A stretch of 64,000 bases of DNA, taken from positions 17,642 to 81,641 of the forward strand of contig JAFPXF010000076.1 of NCBI GenBank assembly GCA_017394765.1, written 5' to 3'. Source of the DNA: Bacteroidales bacterium (lineage in GTDB: Bacteria; Bacteroidota; Bacteroidia; Bacteroidales; WCHB1-69). The position numbers and the translations under genes were made by a program. Below, piece by piece: positions 10,782-21,900 of this stretch; the stretch's first letter is position 1; the number at the start of each line of letters is the position of its first letter. The notes under the pieces are model-generated. The model made no database searches, had not been told where the DNA came from, and worked only from the letters and a program-made list of their open reading frames with translations.

Positions 10782-11471
10782 ATGGCCATCATCCTCATCG
10801 CATCCCTTGCCCCTGTCGTCATCCTATTGCTTTACATCTACGCGAAAGACCGTTACCAGAAAGAGCCGTTTGGTCAGCTCATGAAAGCACTGCTGGGCGG
10901 CGTGTTGGCCGCTGTATTGGATATTATATTGTTGTCCGTAGTCAACCTCTTCATCAATCCAGTGTTTTCCAACGGATTACAAGGTGCGCTTTATCAGGCA
11001 TTCTGCATGGCCGCCATGCCGGAGGAGCTGTGCAAGCTGTTTTTCCTCTATCTATTCATTTGGAACAGCCGGTATTTCGACGAGTACTACGATGGTGTAG
11101 AGTACGCGGCTTTCGTGGGCCTGGGCTTCGCCGGTTTGGAGAATCTGATGTATGTGCTGCAGGGTGGCGTCAGCGTGGCCGTGGGACGTGCTCTATTCGC
11201 CGTGCCCGCCCATTTCTTCTTCGCCATTTTCATGGGCTATTTTTTCTCCATGGCCAAGTTCAAGCCCTGGAAGAAAGGCTCCTACCTGCTATTGGCATAT
11301 ATCGTGCCCGTCATCCTGCACGGCATCTATGACGGCATCCTGATGACCCAGAATGTAATTGCAGAAGCCGCCCCCTCCACTGCCGGATTCCTCGGCGTCG
11401 GGTTCTTCATCTTCTTCCTCTTTGTCTGGAAAGCCGCCGTCAAGCGTGTAAAGAGCATGGTGGGGAAATAA
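10782..11471 (+). CDS. PrsW-family glutamic intramembrane protease
   Basis: The 229-residue protein is almost entirely hydrophobic, with about seven membrane segments. The conserved pieces of PrsW and CPBP-like membrane proteases are visible in order: an RYQKEPF loop, AAMPEELCK with the paired acidic residues (about 74-82), FAGLENLMY (about 112-120), FAVPAHFFFA with a histidine in a membrane segment (about 136-145), and PVILHGIYDG near the end. In Bacillus, PrsW cleaves an anti-sigma factor; the substrate here is unknown. The start ATG follows the repeat units, and 120 bp separate it from the next gene. Confidence 0.8.
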   Translation: MAIILIASLAPVVILLLYIYAKDRYQKEPFGQLMKALLGGVLAAVLDIILLSVVNLFINPVFSNGLQGALYQAFCMAAMPEELCKLFFLYLFIWNSRYFDEYYDGVEYAAFVGLGFAGLENLMYVLQGGVSVAVGRALFAVPAHFFFAIFMGYFFSMAKFKPWKKGSYLLLAYIVPVILHGIYDGILMTQNVIAEAAPSTAGFLGVGFFIFFLFVWKAAVKRVKSMVGK

Positions 11472-11516
11472 TCTCACAATATCTTACAGGAGGCAGTCAC
11501 CCGCGCATCTTTTTTG

Positions 11517-11525
11517 TATCTTTGC
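11517..11525 (+). promoter_or_regulatory. Candidate -7 element for the TPR/MORN gene
   Basis: TATCTTTGC fits TAnnTTTGC. It lies 69 bases before the chosen ATG at 11595 and overlaps an earlier in-frame start, which argues against that earlier start. Confidence 0.5.
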
Positions 11526-11594
11526 AGGCGGCAAAGTCGAAACAAGACATACCGCAAAAACATAGTTTACACCTTTATATCAAACCCTTTTATT

Positions 11595-14500
11595 ATGAAA
11601 AAAAATATGTTCCTTCTCCTCTTCTGCCTGCTTGCTCTCAGTCTGTCCGGGCAGAACACGAAGAATCTCAAGATCATGGACAACTCCTACAAAGTCATCC
11701 GCCAAGCCATGAGAATGGTTGACCAAGGCAAGTATGACGAGGCCATCGCGCAGTACAACACTGTGCCTTACGGCGACCCGAACTACGAATATGCCCAATA
11801 CGAGAAAGCGTTGGCCCTGGAAATGTCGGAAAAATATTTCGAAGCCATCCAGATTTTCAAGGAGCTGCTGGAGAACCCGTCTTGCACCCAGCCGAAGGCC
11901 AATATCTACACAGAGCTGGGCAACTGCTACGACGACATGGAGGATTTCGACAATGCCGTGAAGATGTACGAGCAGGGGCTGAAAGAGAACCCCTACTATT
12001 TCCATCTCCATTTCAACAAGGGTGTTTCGCTGATGCGTCAGGAGAAATACGCGGAGGCCCTCGAATGCCTCAAGACCTCCATGTTCCTGAGTCCTGCCCA
12101 CCAAGGCAGCCACTACCAATATGGCATGTGCTGCCTCAAACTCGGCTATACGGTGCCGGGCATCATGGCGCTCAACTACTGCACGCTCATCAACCCCTCA
12201 CATCGGTACACCTTGCTCGCCCTGAACACACTGAACGAAATCTACGAATCCGGGGTGGGCTCTTATAACGCCGACAACCACTGCGAGCTTCACGACGACT
12301 TCAAAGAACTGAACAAATATTATGAAGATGTCGTCACGAAACTCAACATCGCCATCATTTCGCAGAAGAAAGAGAAACTGCTCACCAAACTCGACCATCC
12401 CATCACGCGGGGCAACCAGATTGTGTTCCAGAACGTGCAAGTGCGTCCAAACTCCCACGCCGTGGAGGACCAGCTCTACATTCCCTTCTTCAAAGCGGTG
12501 CTTGACGCAAACCTGTACAACACACTGGCCTATTACCAATTCTCCGGCACGGACATCGACAACAACAAGGTCTCCAAGAAAGCCGAAAAGATGCAGAAGT
12601 CTATTGCAGCCATGCAACAGGCCATCATCGATCAGCTTGACGGAGTTATTGCACAGGGCTTGAACCAAGAAAATCCCGACAACATCTTTTACTCTTACAA
12701 CAAATACCAGCTCGTCTCGTGGGGCAAGGTCGCGAAAAACGACAAGGGCGAAGACTCCGAGCAGGGCCTTTGGCACGCTCTCAACGACCACGGCCAAATT
12801 GACGAGATCAATGAGTTCGACCATGGTGCAGTCAACGGAATGAGCATTGGCTTCGCAGACAACCGAAAGATGATTGAGCTCCAGATTTCTCATGGGAAGA
12901 AGAACGGATTCATCCGCACCTACGCCTACACGCCCTTCAGTGAAAAAGGGGTGACCACCTTGGAGGCCTCCGCCAAAGATGACGTCATCAGCGGCCCCTA
13001 CAAGGAGTACAACAAATCCGGCATACTCGTTTTCGAAAGCACGGTGGGGCCGGAAGGTCTGAATGGAGAGACACGGAGATACGACAACCAAGGGCACCTC
13101 GCCAGCGTCGAGAACCACAAAGACGGTGTGAACTACGGCCATCAGGAATCCTACTTCCCCAACGGACAGATTCAGGTGAAATACGACACCGACGACAACG
13201 GCACCGTCAACCCCTTCGTCCGCTATTATCCCAACGGGAAAGTTCAGACCCAAGGCTTCATTGCCGACAACAAGCTGACCGGACAGTTTTCAGAGCGGTA
13301 TCCCGATGGCACGCCAATGGCCACATACAGTTACAACAAAGATGAGGAATACGACGGGGAGAGCATAAACTATTACCCCAATGGCAACATACAGTCCAAG
13401 ATGCTCTACAAAGACGGCAAAATCGATGGCGACCGTATCGAATACGATTATGACGGGAAGCCCCTTGTCACCTATCATGTCAAAAACGGGCAGGTCGTCG
13501 ATGCCGAGACCTACATGCCCGACGGCAGTGTCCGGGCCACAGTCACACCCAAGAACAAGCACATCACTGTTGACTTGTACTCCTCACACGGCACTTTCCT
13601 CGGCACAAACAACCGTACACTGGACCTCAAGTTCGACGGTGTCCAGTACCAATATTACCCCACTGGTGAAATTTTCAGTGAGAGCAACTTCAAAGACGAC
13701 CTTCAGGAGGGCGTTTCAAAATACTATTATCTTTCAGGACGTGTCCGCTCGTATTACGAATACAAGAATGGAACCCAAAACGGCAAACACATCGACTATT
13801 TCGACGATGAGGCTCACACCATCGAGAAAGAGTGCATGTATCGAAACGACACCCTGACGGGTGCCTTCTACAGTTACTTCAACGACGGGACCCTCCACAG
13901 CAAATTGTTATACGCTCCTGACGGCGATCTTGTCTATTGTGCCTACTACCTGCCCAATGGCAAGATGATTCGCGAGCTCCGTTATTACAACGGCTTGCCT
14001 GTGCTCATCAACTCGTTCAACACGGACGGAAAGCTCATCCACTGCGACACTATTCTTTTTGGCAACGGCTACAGCAACTACTATCATCCCAACGGCAGCA
14101 TTCGCACCGTCCGTGAAATCAAAAACGGAGACCTTGACGGTCCTTTCATTGAATATTCTTTTGACGGAACACGTATTAATTCCGGGGTCTATATCAGTGA
14201 CAATTTGAATGGCATCCAAAAAGAGCTGTTTCCCACAGGTGAGGTCAGCGACTCCTGCTCCATGATTCTCGACAACATAGAGGGATATGTTTGCTCATTC
14301 AGTCCTTTGGGGAATATCACATCCATTGCATACGCCGGCTTGAGCAACACTCCGCAAGGTCCGAGCATCAATTTCTATCCCAATGGCAAGAAACTTCAGG
14401 AAAGCACCGTCTTCAAAGGGGATGTCCATGGAGCCTCCTATATCTACGCCCCCGACGGCACTGTCCTTCTGGAGATTTTCCACGATCACGGAGCTCCTAT

Positions 14501-14942
14501 CAACTTCAGCTACAGACAGAGCAACGGCAAGATGTCCGAGCCCCAAGTCATCACCAAGGATGCCATTCCGATCACAGCCTATTATCCGAACGGCAAGATC
14601 GGCTTAGTGGCCAACTTTGAAAATGCCTCCCTGAACGGCAACTTTGTCATCTATTATCCCAACGGACAGGCCGCCTATACCTGTCAGTTCAAAAATGGTG
14701 TAGGCAATGACCAGATAATTCACTATTTCCCCAACGGCAAAATCAACATACTGAAAGGAACCAGTGCCGGCACAAGCCACGGTCCCATAGAGATCTACTA
14801 CGAAAACGGTCAAAAGGCATACGAGGGCAACTATTACTATGGCCTGGCACACGGCGATTTCAAGAAATACGACAAAAACGGCAAGCTCCTTCACAAGGTG
14901 ACCATGTATTACGACCAATGCAACGGTGAGGAGCGCTATTAA
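11595..14942 (+). CDS. Secreted TPR plus MORN-repeat (YwqK-like) protein
   Basis: The protein has 1,115 residues with the ATG at 11595, where a clean signal peptide begins (MKKNMFLLLFCLLALSLSGQ). The first 230 residues hold TPR-like helical repeats (for example YDEAIAQYNTVP and FDNAVKMYEQGLKENPYYF). From about residue 480 to the end there are roughly twenty short beta-hairpin repeats of the MORN_2 type, each marked by YYPNGK, YFPDG or a similar turn and a following G.F or GE... strand. This repeat set is found in proteins annotated as YwqK-family antitoxins, but that name need not describe this protein. Its role is unknown. It probably acts in the periplasm or on the surface. It ends 31 bp before the malic enzyme gene, so the two may be co-transcribed. 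Confidence 0.7.
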   Translation: MKKNMFLLLFCLLALSLSGQNTKNLKIMDNSYKVIRQAMRMVDQGKYDEAIAQYNTVPYGDPNYEYAQYEKALALEMSEKYFEAIQIFKELLENPSCTQPKANIYTELGNCYDDMEDFDNAVKMYEQGLKENPYYFHLHFNKGVSLMRQEKYAEALECLKTSMFLSPAHQGSHYQYGMCCLKLGYTVPGIMALNYCTLINPSHRYTLLALNTLNEIYESGVGSYNADNHCELHDDFKELNKYYEDVVTKLNIAIISQKKEKLLTKLDHPITRGNQIVFQNVQVRPNSHAVEDQLYIPFFKAVLDANLYNTLAYYQFSGTDIDNNKVSKKAEKMQKSIAAMQQAIIDQLDGVIAQGLNQENPDNIFYSYNKYQLVSWGKVAKNDKGEDSEQGLWHALNDHGQIDEINEFDHGAVNGMSIGFADNRKMIELQISHGKKNGFIRTYAYTPFSEKGVTTLEASAKDDVISGPYKEYNKSGILVFESTVGPEGLNGETRRYDNQGHLASVENHKDGVNYGHQESYFPNGQIQVKYDTDDNGTVNPFVRYYPNGKVQTQGFIADNKLTGQFSERYPDGTPMATYSYNKDEEYDGESINYYPNGNIQSKMLYKDGKIDGDRIEYDYDGKPLVTYHVKNGQVVDAETYMPDGSVRATVTPKNKHITVDLYSSHGTFLGTNNRTLDLKFDGVQYQYYPTGEIFSESNFKDDLQEGVSKYYYLSGRVRSYYEYKNGTQNGKHIDYFDDEAHTIEKECMYRNDTLTGAFYSYFNDGTLHSKLLYAPDGDLVYCAYYLPNGKMIRELRYYNGLPVLINSFNTDGKLIHCDTILFGNGYSNYYHPNGSIRTVREIKNGDLDGPFIEYSFDGTRINSGVYISDNLNGIQKELFPTGEVSDSCSMILDNIEGYVCSFSPLGNITSIAYAGLSNTPQGPSINFYPNGKKLQESTVFKGDVHGASYIYAPDGTVLLEIFHDHGAPINFSYRQSNGKMSEPQVITKDAIPITAYYPNGKIGLVANFENASLNGNFVIYYPNGQAAYTCQFKNGVGNDQIIHYFPNGKINILKGTSAGTSHGPIEIYYENGQKAYEGNYYYGLAHGDFKKYDKNGKLLHKVTMYYDQCNGEERY

Positions 14943-14973
14943 CACATCCCATTAAAACACATACAGTTACAAA

Positions 14974-16419
14974 ATGAATAATCCCACACTTGACAACATC
15001 GAGGAACTTTTCCCGAAAGACTTCACCGAGGAGCAGAAGGCCAAGGCCAAGACGCTCTTCTACAAAAAACTGTCCATCGCCGCCCACCAATTCTACAGCG
15101 GCAAGATGCAGACATTGCCCAAGGCACCGATTTACGGCTTCAACTGGTTCAATGTCTGGTACACGCCCGGCGTGTCGGCGGTTTCCACGACCATCCGCGA
15201 CGACAACGATGCCTCCTTTCACCTCAGCAACCGCGCCAACCTTGTGGCTGTGGTCAGCGACAGCACCCGTGTGTTAGGCGACGGCGACTGCACCCCGCCG
15301 GGCGGCCTCGGCGTGATGGAGGGCAAGGCCATGCTGATGAAGTACCTCGGCGGCGTGGACTCCATCCCCCTCTGCATCGACAGTCGCGACGAGAACGGCG
15401 AGCACCAGGCCGACAAGGTCATCGAGTTCGTCAAGATGGTGCAACACAGCTTCGGTGCCATCAACCTGGAGGACATATCGCAGCCCAACTGCTACCGCAT
15501 CCTCGACACGCTGCGTGAAGAGTGTGTCATCCCCGTCTGGCACGATGACGCCCAAGGCACTGCCTGTGTAACTCTGGCCGGACTTATCAACGCCCTCAAG
15601 ATCGTGGGCAAGAAGATGGCAGACATCAAAGCGGTGCTGTACGGCGCCGGCGCCGCCAACACCACGATTGCCCGGCTGATGATCTCCGACGGCGTGAAGG
15701 CCGAGAACCTCATCATCTTCGATACCAAAGGCACACTGCACAAAAACCGCATCGACATCCGCGATGACCGGCGTTTCTACCGGAAATGGGAACTCTGTCA
15801 GACCACCAACCCCGGATGCATCGAGACCCCCGAGGAGGCCTTCAAGGATGCTGATGTGCTGATCGCCCTCTCCAAGCCGGGCCCTGACACCATCAAGCCC
15901 GAATGGATCCGCCTCATGGCCGACAGGTCCATCGTCTTCGCCTGTGCCAACCCCGTACCGGAGATCTACCCCTACAAGGCCAAGGAGGCCGGTGCCTTCA
16001 TCGTGGCCACGGGGCGCGGTGACTTCCCCAACCAGGTCAACAACTCGGTGTGCTTCCCTGCCATCCTCAAGGGCACGCTCCTGGTGTCGGCCAGCAAGAT
16101 CACCGACGCAATGGCCATCCGCGCCGCCCACAGCATCGCCGACTATGCCGAGAAGCAGGGCATCTCGCAAGAGCGTATCATGCCCACCATGATGGACAGC
16201 GACCTCTTCCCGAACGTGGCCGCCGATGTGGCCATGCAAGCCATCCAAGACGGCGTGGCCCGCAAAAACCGCACCTGGCAGGAAGTCTATGACATCGCCT
16301 GCAAGGATATTCAGGAGACCCACGAGATAGTGGAACTCTTCCAAGAGAAGGGCTACATCCGACAATTTCCGGAAGAGATGGTCAAGGACATCGTCAAGCA
16401 AGTGTGTGCCGAACTGTAA
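14974..16419 (+). CDS. Malic enzyme (short form)
   Basis: The enzyme oxidatively decarboxylates malate to pyruvate with NAD(P). The family's first signature region is visible around YTPGVSAVSTTI (about residues 63-74). The metal-site segment is IPVWHDDAQGTACVTLAGL (about 187-205). The dinucleotide-binding loop is LYGAGAANTTIA (about 223-234), and FACANPVPEIYP lies near residue 330. At 481 residues it has only the malic domains; the long Bacteroidota and proteobacterial forms carry an extra phosphotransacetylase-like domain that is absent here. The stop codon overlaps the start of the acyl-CoA reductase gene by one base. Confidence 0.9.
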   Translation: MNNPTLDNIEELFPKDFTEEQKAKAKTLFYKKLSIAAHQFYSGKMQTLPKAPIYGFNWFNVWYTPGVSAVSTTIRDDNDASFHLSNRANLVAVVSDSTRVLGDGDCTPPGGLGVMEGKAMLMKYLGGVDSIPLCIDSRDENGEHQADKVIEFVKMVQHSFGAINLEDISQPNCYRILDTLREECVIPVWHDDAQGTACVTLAGLINALKIVGKKMADIKAVLYGAGAANTTIARLMISDGVKAENLIIFDTKGTLHKNRIDIRDDRRFYRKWELCQTTNPGCIETPEEAFKDADVLIALSKPGPDTIKPEWIRLMADRSIVFACANPVPEIYPYKAKEAGAFIVATGRGDFPNQVNNSVCFPAILKGTLLVSASKITDAMAIRAAHSIADYAEKQGISQERIMPTMMDSDLFPNVAADVAMQAIQDGVARKNRTWQEVYDIACKDIQETHEIVELFQEKGYIRQFPEEMVKDIVKQVCAEL

Positions 16420-17396
16420 TGGCTGGACATGCCCCACACGATTCCTTTCTGCGGTGGGCAGATGTCCTCCGCAGCCCTGACTGGGTGAAACAGACACTCG
16501 GACTGGCGATTGAACAACAACATCAGTTGCACAGCTGGTTCACACCGGAGTTCTGCCTGCTTTCGTTAGGACATCTGGCCGACTCTTTGTTGGACGCGAG
16601 AAACGGACAATCCTTTTCAAAAGAGAACGCGCAAACGATTGCGGTTCTGCCGCATGGCCGCACGCCCCTGTCGGGATTCCGCGACCTTCTCTATGTGCTG
16701 CTGAGCGGCCACAACGCCTTAGTACGCACGAAACCGCATGTCACTTTGCTGCCCGCCTTGGTGACGGCATTGATGGAGCTGACACCCTCGTTGCAGGGGC
16801 GCATAACATTCCGAAACGAGCTTTCCGCTTTCAATGCTGTCATCGCAGACCTGCCCGAGCAAGGCGGGGAAGCCCTGGCCCGACATCTGTCGAGATTCCC
16901 GCATGTATTGCGCACACCCCTCTGCCACGCCGCCCTGCTCACAGGGGAAGAGAGCGAAGAGGTGCTACGAGCATTGTCGCACGACATCTTCCTCTATTTC
17001 GGGCGCGCGCCGCGTTCCATACGCAAGCTCTATGTGCCCGAAGGCTATGACTTCGCACCCCTCGTACACATTCTCCACGAGGAGAGCCTTTGCATTGCCG
17101 GACACAACCATTTTCTCAACCATTTGGATTATCAGAAATCCATCCGACTGATGAGCAAACAGTTCTACATGGATTCAGGAACGTTTCTCTTTGTAGAGAG
17201 TCCCGAAAACAATCCACCCACCGCCGTTGTGTACCATGAATACTATCATCCCGACGAAAAACCCGTTACGGGATATCACAACAACATGTACATCACCTCG
17301 CATGAGGACGGCACACCGTTCGGACAAGCTTGTACCCCCACCCTCTTCGACTACGACAACAACATCGACATTTTGCAATTTTTAGGCAACCTATGA
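16419..17396 (+). CDS. LuxC-type acyl-CoA reductase
   Basis: The 325-residue protein resembles the LuxC/acyl-CoA reductase family as found in Bacteroidota, which reduce an activated acyl group to an aldehyde. Family-like segments include LPHGRTPLSGFRDLLYVLLS, HDIFLYFGRAPRSIRKLYVP and MSKQFYMDSGTFLFVES. I did not identify the catalytic cysteine with certainty. The frame has an earlier ATG at 16404, but the ATG at 16419 overlaps the upstream TAA as TAATG, a normal coupled start. The gene ends in ATGA, overlapping the sensor kinase start. The three genes are therefore translationally coupled. Confidence 0.7.
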   Translation: MAGHAPHDSFLRWADVLRSPDWVKQTLGLAIEQQHQLHSWFTPEFCLLSLGHLADSLLDARNGQSFSKENAQTIAVLPHGRTPLSGFRDLLYVLLSGHNALVRTKPHVTLLPALVTALMELTPSLQGRITFRNELSAFNAVIADLPEQGGEALARHLSRFPHVLRTPLCHAALLTGEESEEVLRALSHDIFLYFGRAPRSIRKLYVPEGYDFAPLVHILHEESLCIAGHNHFLNHLDYQKSIRLMSKQFYMDSGTFLFVESPENNPPTAVVYHEYYHPDEKPVTGYHNNMYITSHEDGTPFGQACTPTLFDYDNNIDILQFLGNL

Positions 17397-18931
17397 AAAA
17401 AAGAATCATCGTGACGCTGTTTTTCATCGTCGGCATCACGGCCATTTTGTTAACCATCGCCATTTTCAGGCTCTACACGGAAGCCGAGAAGGTGCAACGG
17501 AGTATTTTCGTCAACGAGGTGCTGACGGCGGGCGAGACCATTGTGGAGCGCATTGACGCCACCATCCTCAACGACACACTCGACATTGCCGATGCCGACT
17601 CCACCCTCACGGGGGAAACGGACCTCTCCGACGTGGTCTCCGAGCTGCACACCCGCAAGTTTGTGCTGGACTCGGTAACCAACCAACCCATCGGTGTCAT
17701 CAAGTCCGTGGTTTTCGTCAAGGAGAACAACAGCCGTGTGGTCGAGAACGACACCGAATATTTCAGCCAGTCATTCCGTTCGCTTTTCCCCATTGACAAG
17801 GATCCGTGGTCGCCGAAGAACACCAAGGACAACCCAGCCCGCAGCCTCAGTTTCACTGACGCCAACTTGGTGCAACTTGACAGTGCCACCATCGCGCTCC
17901 TCAGCGAACAGAAACTGCACGATATCATCCAAGGTGCCTTGTTGGAGGAGAACATCGACGCGCGCTTCGAGTTTGCCCTATACAACGCCTTCACCACCGA
18001 CTTCATCATTTTACCCCAAAACATCACGCCCGAACAGATGTTACAGAGCGAATTTGTCTTTCGCTTGAAATACAACGAGAAGGTCAGCTCGCCCCATTAT
18101 ATCATCCTTTACTTCCCCGCCGAGCGCGGCATTTTCCTCCAGAGGATGAGCACCATCGTCATCCTCATCCTCAGCCTGTTGATCATCAGCTTCCTGATCT
18201 CCATCGTGGCGCTGATTTCGCTATATCGCCAAAAGAAGCTTTCGGAAGTGACCAACGAGTTCGTGAACAACATGACACACGAGTTCAAGACACCCATCTC
18301 CACCATCTCCTTAGCCTGCGAGGCCCTCGCCGACCCCACGCTGCACAGCAATTCAGAGATGCGCGAGGCTTACGTCAGCATCATCCGTGATGAGAACACG
18401 CGTCTGAAGAACATGGTGAACACCATCCTTCAAACCGCACAACTCAAAAAGGGACAGGTGAAGATGAACGTGGAATTGTTCGATATGCACGAACTCATCC
18501 ACAAGGTGGCCGACAGCATCTCACTGCAGATCTCTTCCTCCATGGGAACCCTCAACTTAGCCCTCAATGCCGACGACCACGAGCTTTTTGGCGACAAATC
18601 GCATTTGGAAAACGTCATCATCAATCTGGTGGAAAACGGCATCAAATATTCACAGAACCCACCGGAAATCCTCATCAACACGCAGTCTAACGGCAAGCAG
18701 TTCCTGCTCTCGGTGACCGACAAGGGCATTGGCATCCCCAAGAAAGCCATCGCCAACATTTTCGAAAACTTCTATCGCATCCCAAAGGGTAATATCCACG
18801 ATGTCAAGGGCTACGGACTCGGTCTCGGATATGTGAAGAAAATCGTCTCCCTGCACAAAGGCAAGATTGAGGTGCAGAGCGAGGAGGGCAAGGGCAGCAC
18901 GTTTATCATCTATTTGCCCTTGCAGAAATAG
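17393..18931 (+). CDS. Sensor histidine kinase (PorY/RprX-type)
   Basis: The 512-residue protein has one N-terminal membrane segment (about 4-24), a periplasmic part of about 225 residues, a second membrane segment (about 254-278), a dimerisation and phosphoacceptor helix and an ATPase domain. The phosphoacceptor box is NNMTHEFKTPISTI with His297. The N box is INLVENGIKYS (about 410-420), G1 is DKGIGIP (about 443-449) and G2 is GYGLGLGYV (about 473-481). There is no HAMP domain and no response regulator beside it. The phosphoacceptor box resembles Bacteroidota kinases such as RprX and PorY. Since porX also lacks an adjacent kinase, this is a candidate partner, which is inference. The start overlaps the upstream stop as ATGA. 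Confidence 0.82.
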   Translation: MKKRIIVTLFFIVGITAILLTIAIFRLYTEAEKVQRSIFVNEVLTAGETIVERIDATILNDTLDIADADSTLTGETDLSDVVSELHTRKFVLDSVTNQPIGVIKSVVFVKENNSRVVENDTEYFSQSFRSLFPIDKDPWSPKNTKDNPARSLSFTDANLVQLDSATIALLSEQKLHDIIQGALLEENIDARFEFALYNAFTTDFIILPQNITPEQMLQSEFVFRLKYNEKVSSPHYIILYFPAERGIFLQRMSTIVILILSLLIISFLISIVALISLYRQKKLSEVTNEFVNNMTHEFKTPISTISLACEALADPTLHSNSEMREAYVSIIRDENTRLKNMVNTILQTAQLKKGQVKMNVELFDMHELIHKVADSISLQISSSMGTLNLALNADDHELFGDKSHLENVIINLVENGIKYSQNPPEILINTQSNGKQFLLSVTDKGIGIPKKAIANIFENFYRIPKGNIHDVKGYGLGLGYVKKIVSLHKGKIEVQSEEGKGSTFIIYLPLQK

Positions 18932-18961
18932 AATACTTCGGGGCCACGTAAACAAGTATTC
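18931..18961. terminator. Possible shared terminator between convergent genes
   Basis: GAATACTT (18931-18938) and AAGTATTC (18954-18961) are exact inverted arms around a 15-base loop, with a short TTT after them on the plus strand. They sit between the convergent kinase and C10 protease genes. A 12-bp palindrome, TTGCGCGCGCAA, follows at 18977-18988. Termination function is uncertain. Confidence 0.35.
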
Positions 18962-18992
18962 TTTGCTGCGTTCAAGTTGCGCGCGCAATCTC

Positions 18993-21900
18993 TTACTGGT
19001 TTTTCTTGACCAGTCTCTTGACTCCCAGAACACCATCGCCCGACATGAGCTTCAGAACATAGATGCCTGAAGAGAGTTCTCTCAGGTCGATTTCGGTCTG
19101 CTCACCATGGACCCTGACCCTCATCACCACGCGACCGAAGGCATCGTATATCCACACCGTTTCAGCGAGATCCGCAAGTCCGGTCTCAAGCTTCAAGGTT
19201 ACCTTATCGGCAGTTGGATTCGGGTAAAGGTATATATTCCTGGACGTGTAGGTTTCCACACCCGACATCAAGTGAAGCGTCACCGTGGAGTCGCAACCAT
19301 AGACATCCTGAAACACCTGCGTGTAGTCGCCGGCATCACTGTACGTCACGCCATTCCATACGTATGAATCAACAAAGTTTTCATATATATCGGAATAGGT
19401 GGGTTCATGGAGCGTAAGGAGGATGGTCACGGTGGAGTCACATCCGCCAATTGATGTCAGAATCTGGGAATAGACACCATCTTCCGTATAAGTCTGGCCA
19501 TTCCATGTATAGGGCGAACATGCCTCTACCAAGACGTTCACAGCGGTATTCTGGCAGAAGATGGTGGTAAAGGCGATGTCGTCACCATACGACACGCCCA
19601 TCTCATTGATGGCGTATGCACGCACATAATAGTCCGTGCCGGGTTGGAGGCCACCGATGGAGACATAGTAGGATCCGTTTCCCGAGCTGGAGGACATGGC
19701 GTGGTTGTCATTCAAGTCAGGGGAAGGATGAGTGCTCCAGCAGACCCCGCGTTCGCTCACAGTGCCGCCCCCGTCAGATGTCACGACGCCGCCGCAAACG
19801 GCTGATATCGAGCCAACGCTCAAAGGATAGCTGGTGGTCACCGTCGAGAATATAATCATGGCCAAGTCGCGCAGACAGCGGACCGAGCGTCCGACGCCTG
19901 TCTGGTTGCTGCAATAATAAGGGGAGAACTCGGCATTGTCGTAACTGGCATTGGCAATGTAAGGCTTGTTGGCCTGGTAGAGGGTCGCAGACCAGAAGGA
20001 GGAGCTGTACCCAAAGTTCTCCGGTGCATCGCTATAGAAGATGCCCGGTGGAAGTATTGAGAAACCCGATGCGTTATTATTGATGGGCGCGTAGCCTGGC
20101 GAGCACATCACACTGGAGCTGCTCCAACCCACACTGGAGGCAAGCGCACTCGCCTGGGCGGTGTCGCTGCCGTTGCAGTGCAGGGCTGTATTATCGTGGA
20201 GATATTGGTACAACTGTTCCAGCTCATTGTAAGAAGGCACATGCCATCCGTCCGGACACGGGCCCTGCACACCGCTCGGATTCAACGTGCTGCTGGACTC
20301 GCCATGCATCACGGCCTGCCAATTATACAAATAGCCGTATGGGTCCACCAGACTCACATCATTGTCGGGCAAGTGACGATATGCTTCCGTGTTGCTGGAG
20401 ACATCACTCTGCGGAATCGGTGTCCCGTCCATATAGTGGGTTGTGCGGATATTCTCACGGGTCCAGCATTGATTGCCCATCGCGACAGTGTTATAGACGT
20501 TCATGTCGTAGTCGGTCACCGTGGAAGTGCCGCACAGGAAGGGGGAGTGTCCTGTCGTGGTGAAGACCACAGGCTCGCCGTAATAGGTGATTCCAAAGCT
20601 GTTTGTCGCAAACGCACGCACGCGATAGACCGTGCCGGCCTGCAGGTTTGTCATCGGGCAAGAGAACATTCCGGCACCGGAGCCAGCGACGGCAGTATCG
20701 TGGTTGATGGTGGGGAAGGCTGCCATGTTGCTCCAGCAGAGGCCGCGTGCAACCACGGTCTCGCCTGCGAAGAGCTGCACCACACCGCCACAAACGGCCG
20801 TGGTGTTCTGGATGCTTGAAACAGCGGAGGTAGTCACGGAAACGCCACCGTCCTTCACGCATCGGACAGAATAGCCGACATTGGAGAGATTGGAGAACCA
20901 ATCGGCACTGAATTGTGCGTCATCGTATGCGATACGCGCAATGAACGGCTTGCCGGACTGGTATTCGGTGGCAGACCAAAAACAGGTGTTGTAGGTGGTG
21001 TTATAATAGGAATTCTGGTAGAACGTGCCAGCCGGGCAGGCACTGAAGCCCGACTCGTTGTTGGCTGTTCCGTCATAGCCGGGCGTGCAACTGGCGGACG
21101 ATGTATGCCATCCGTCTGCGGAGGCCATGGCGACAGCCGTGGAGGTGTCGCTGCCGTTGCAATGGAGATTGACGTCCGACACCATGAAATTCTGAAGCGC
21201 GACAAACTCGGCACGACTTGGGACATGCCATCCTGTCGGACAAGCGCCCTGTATGCCACTGGGAGAGGCCGATGTACTGCCGGCATTGCGCATCACCGCA
21301 CGCCAGTTGTACAGGTATCCATAGGTTGCCACCAATCCCGGGTTGTTATTGGGGGCATAAAGATATGCCACCGTGCTGCTCGTGTCCGTGCCCGCAGGTA
21401 TCACCGTCCCGTCGCTATAATGCTGTGTGCGGAGATTCTCCCGCATCCAGCATTGGGTACCCATCTGGATGGTGTTGTACACATTGCTGTCATAATCGGT
21501 CACAGTGGGCGCGCCCGGACAGGCAGAAACCGCATGCGGCTTACGCAGCCCAATGATGGCGGCATGTTGGGTATTAAACTCCATATTGCCGGGATTCAGG
21601 TTGGAAAGCAGGAAATAGCCATTGTAGTTGCCGCTCCAACCCCAATTGATGTGAAAATAATTATTTGCATCGTAGCCATCGCACACAAAGGCATGACCGC
21701 CCTGGGCACCATGGCCGCTATAATAGACAGGACGCCGACGGTCCAGTTCGGACTTGATCAACGACATCCACGCACTGGTCGTATAGGAAGCGCGCGACTC
21801 GAAGGAACAGGCGGGGTATCCGAAATATGCCTGCAGAGCCATCGGCACAAGATTGGAAGGGGCGCCGCTGCCTCCTGAGCCATATTGCATCTCCACACTG

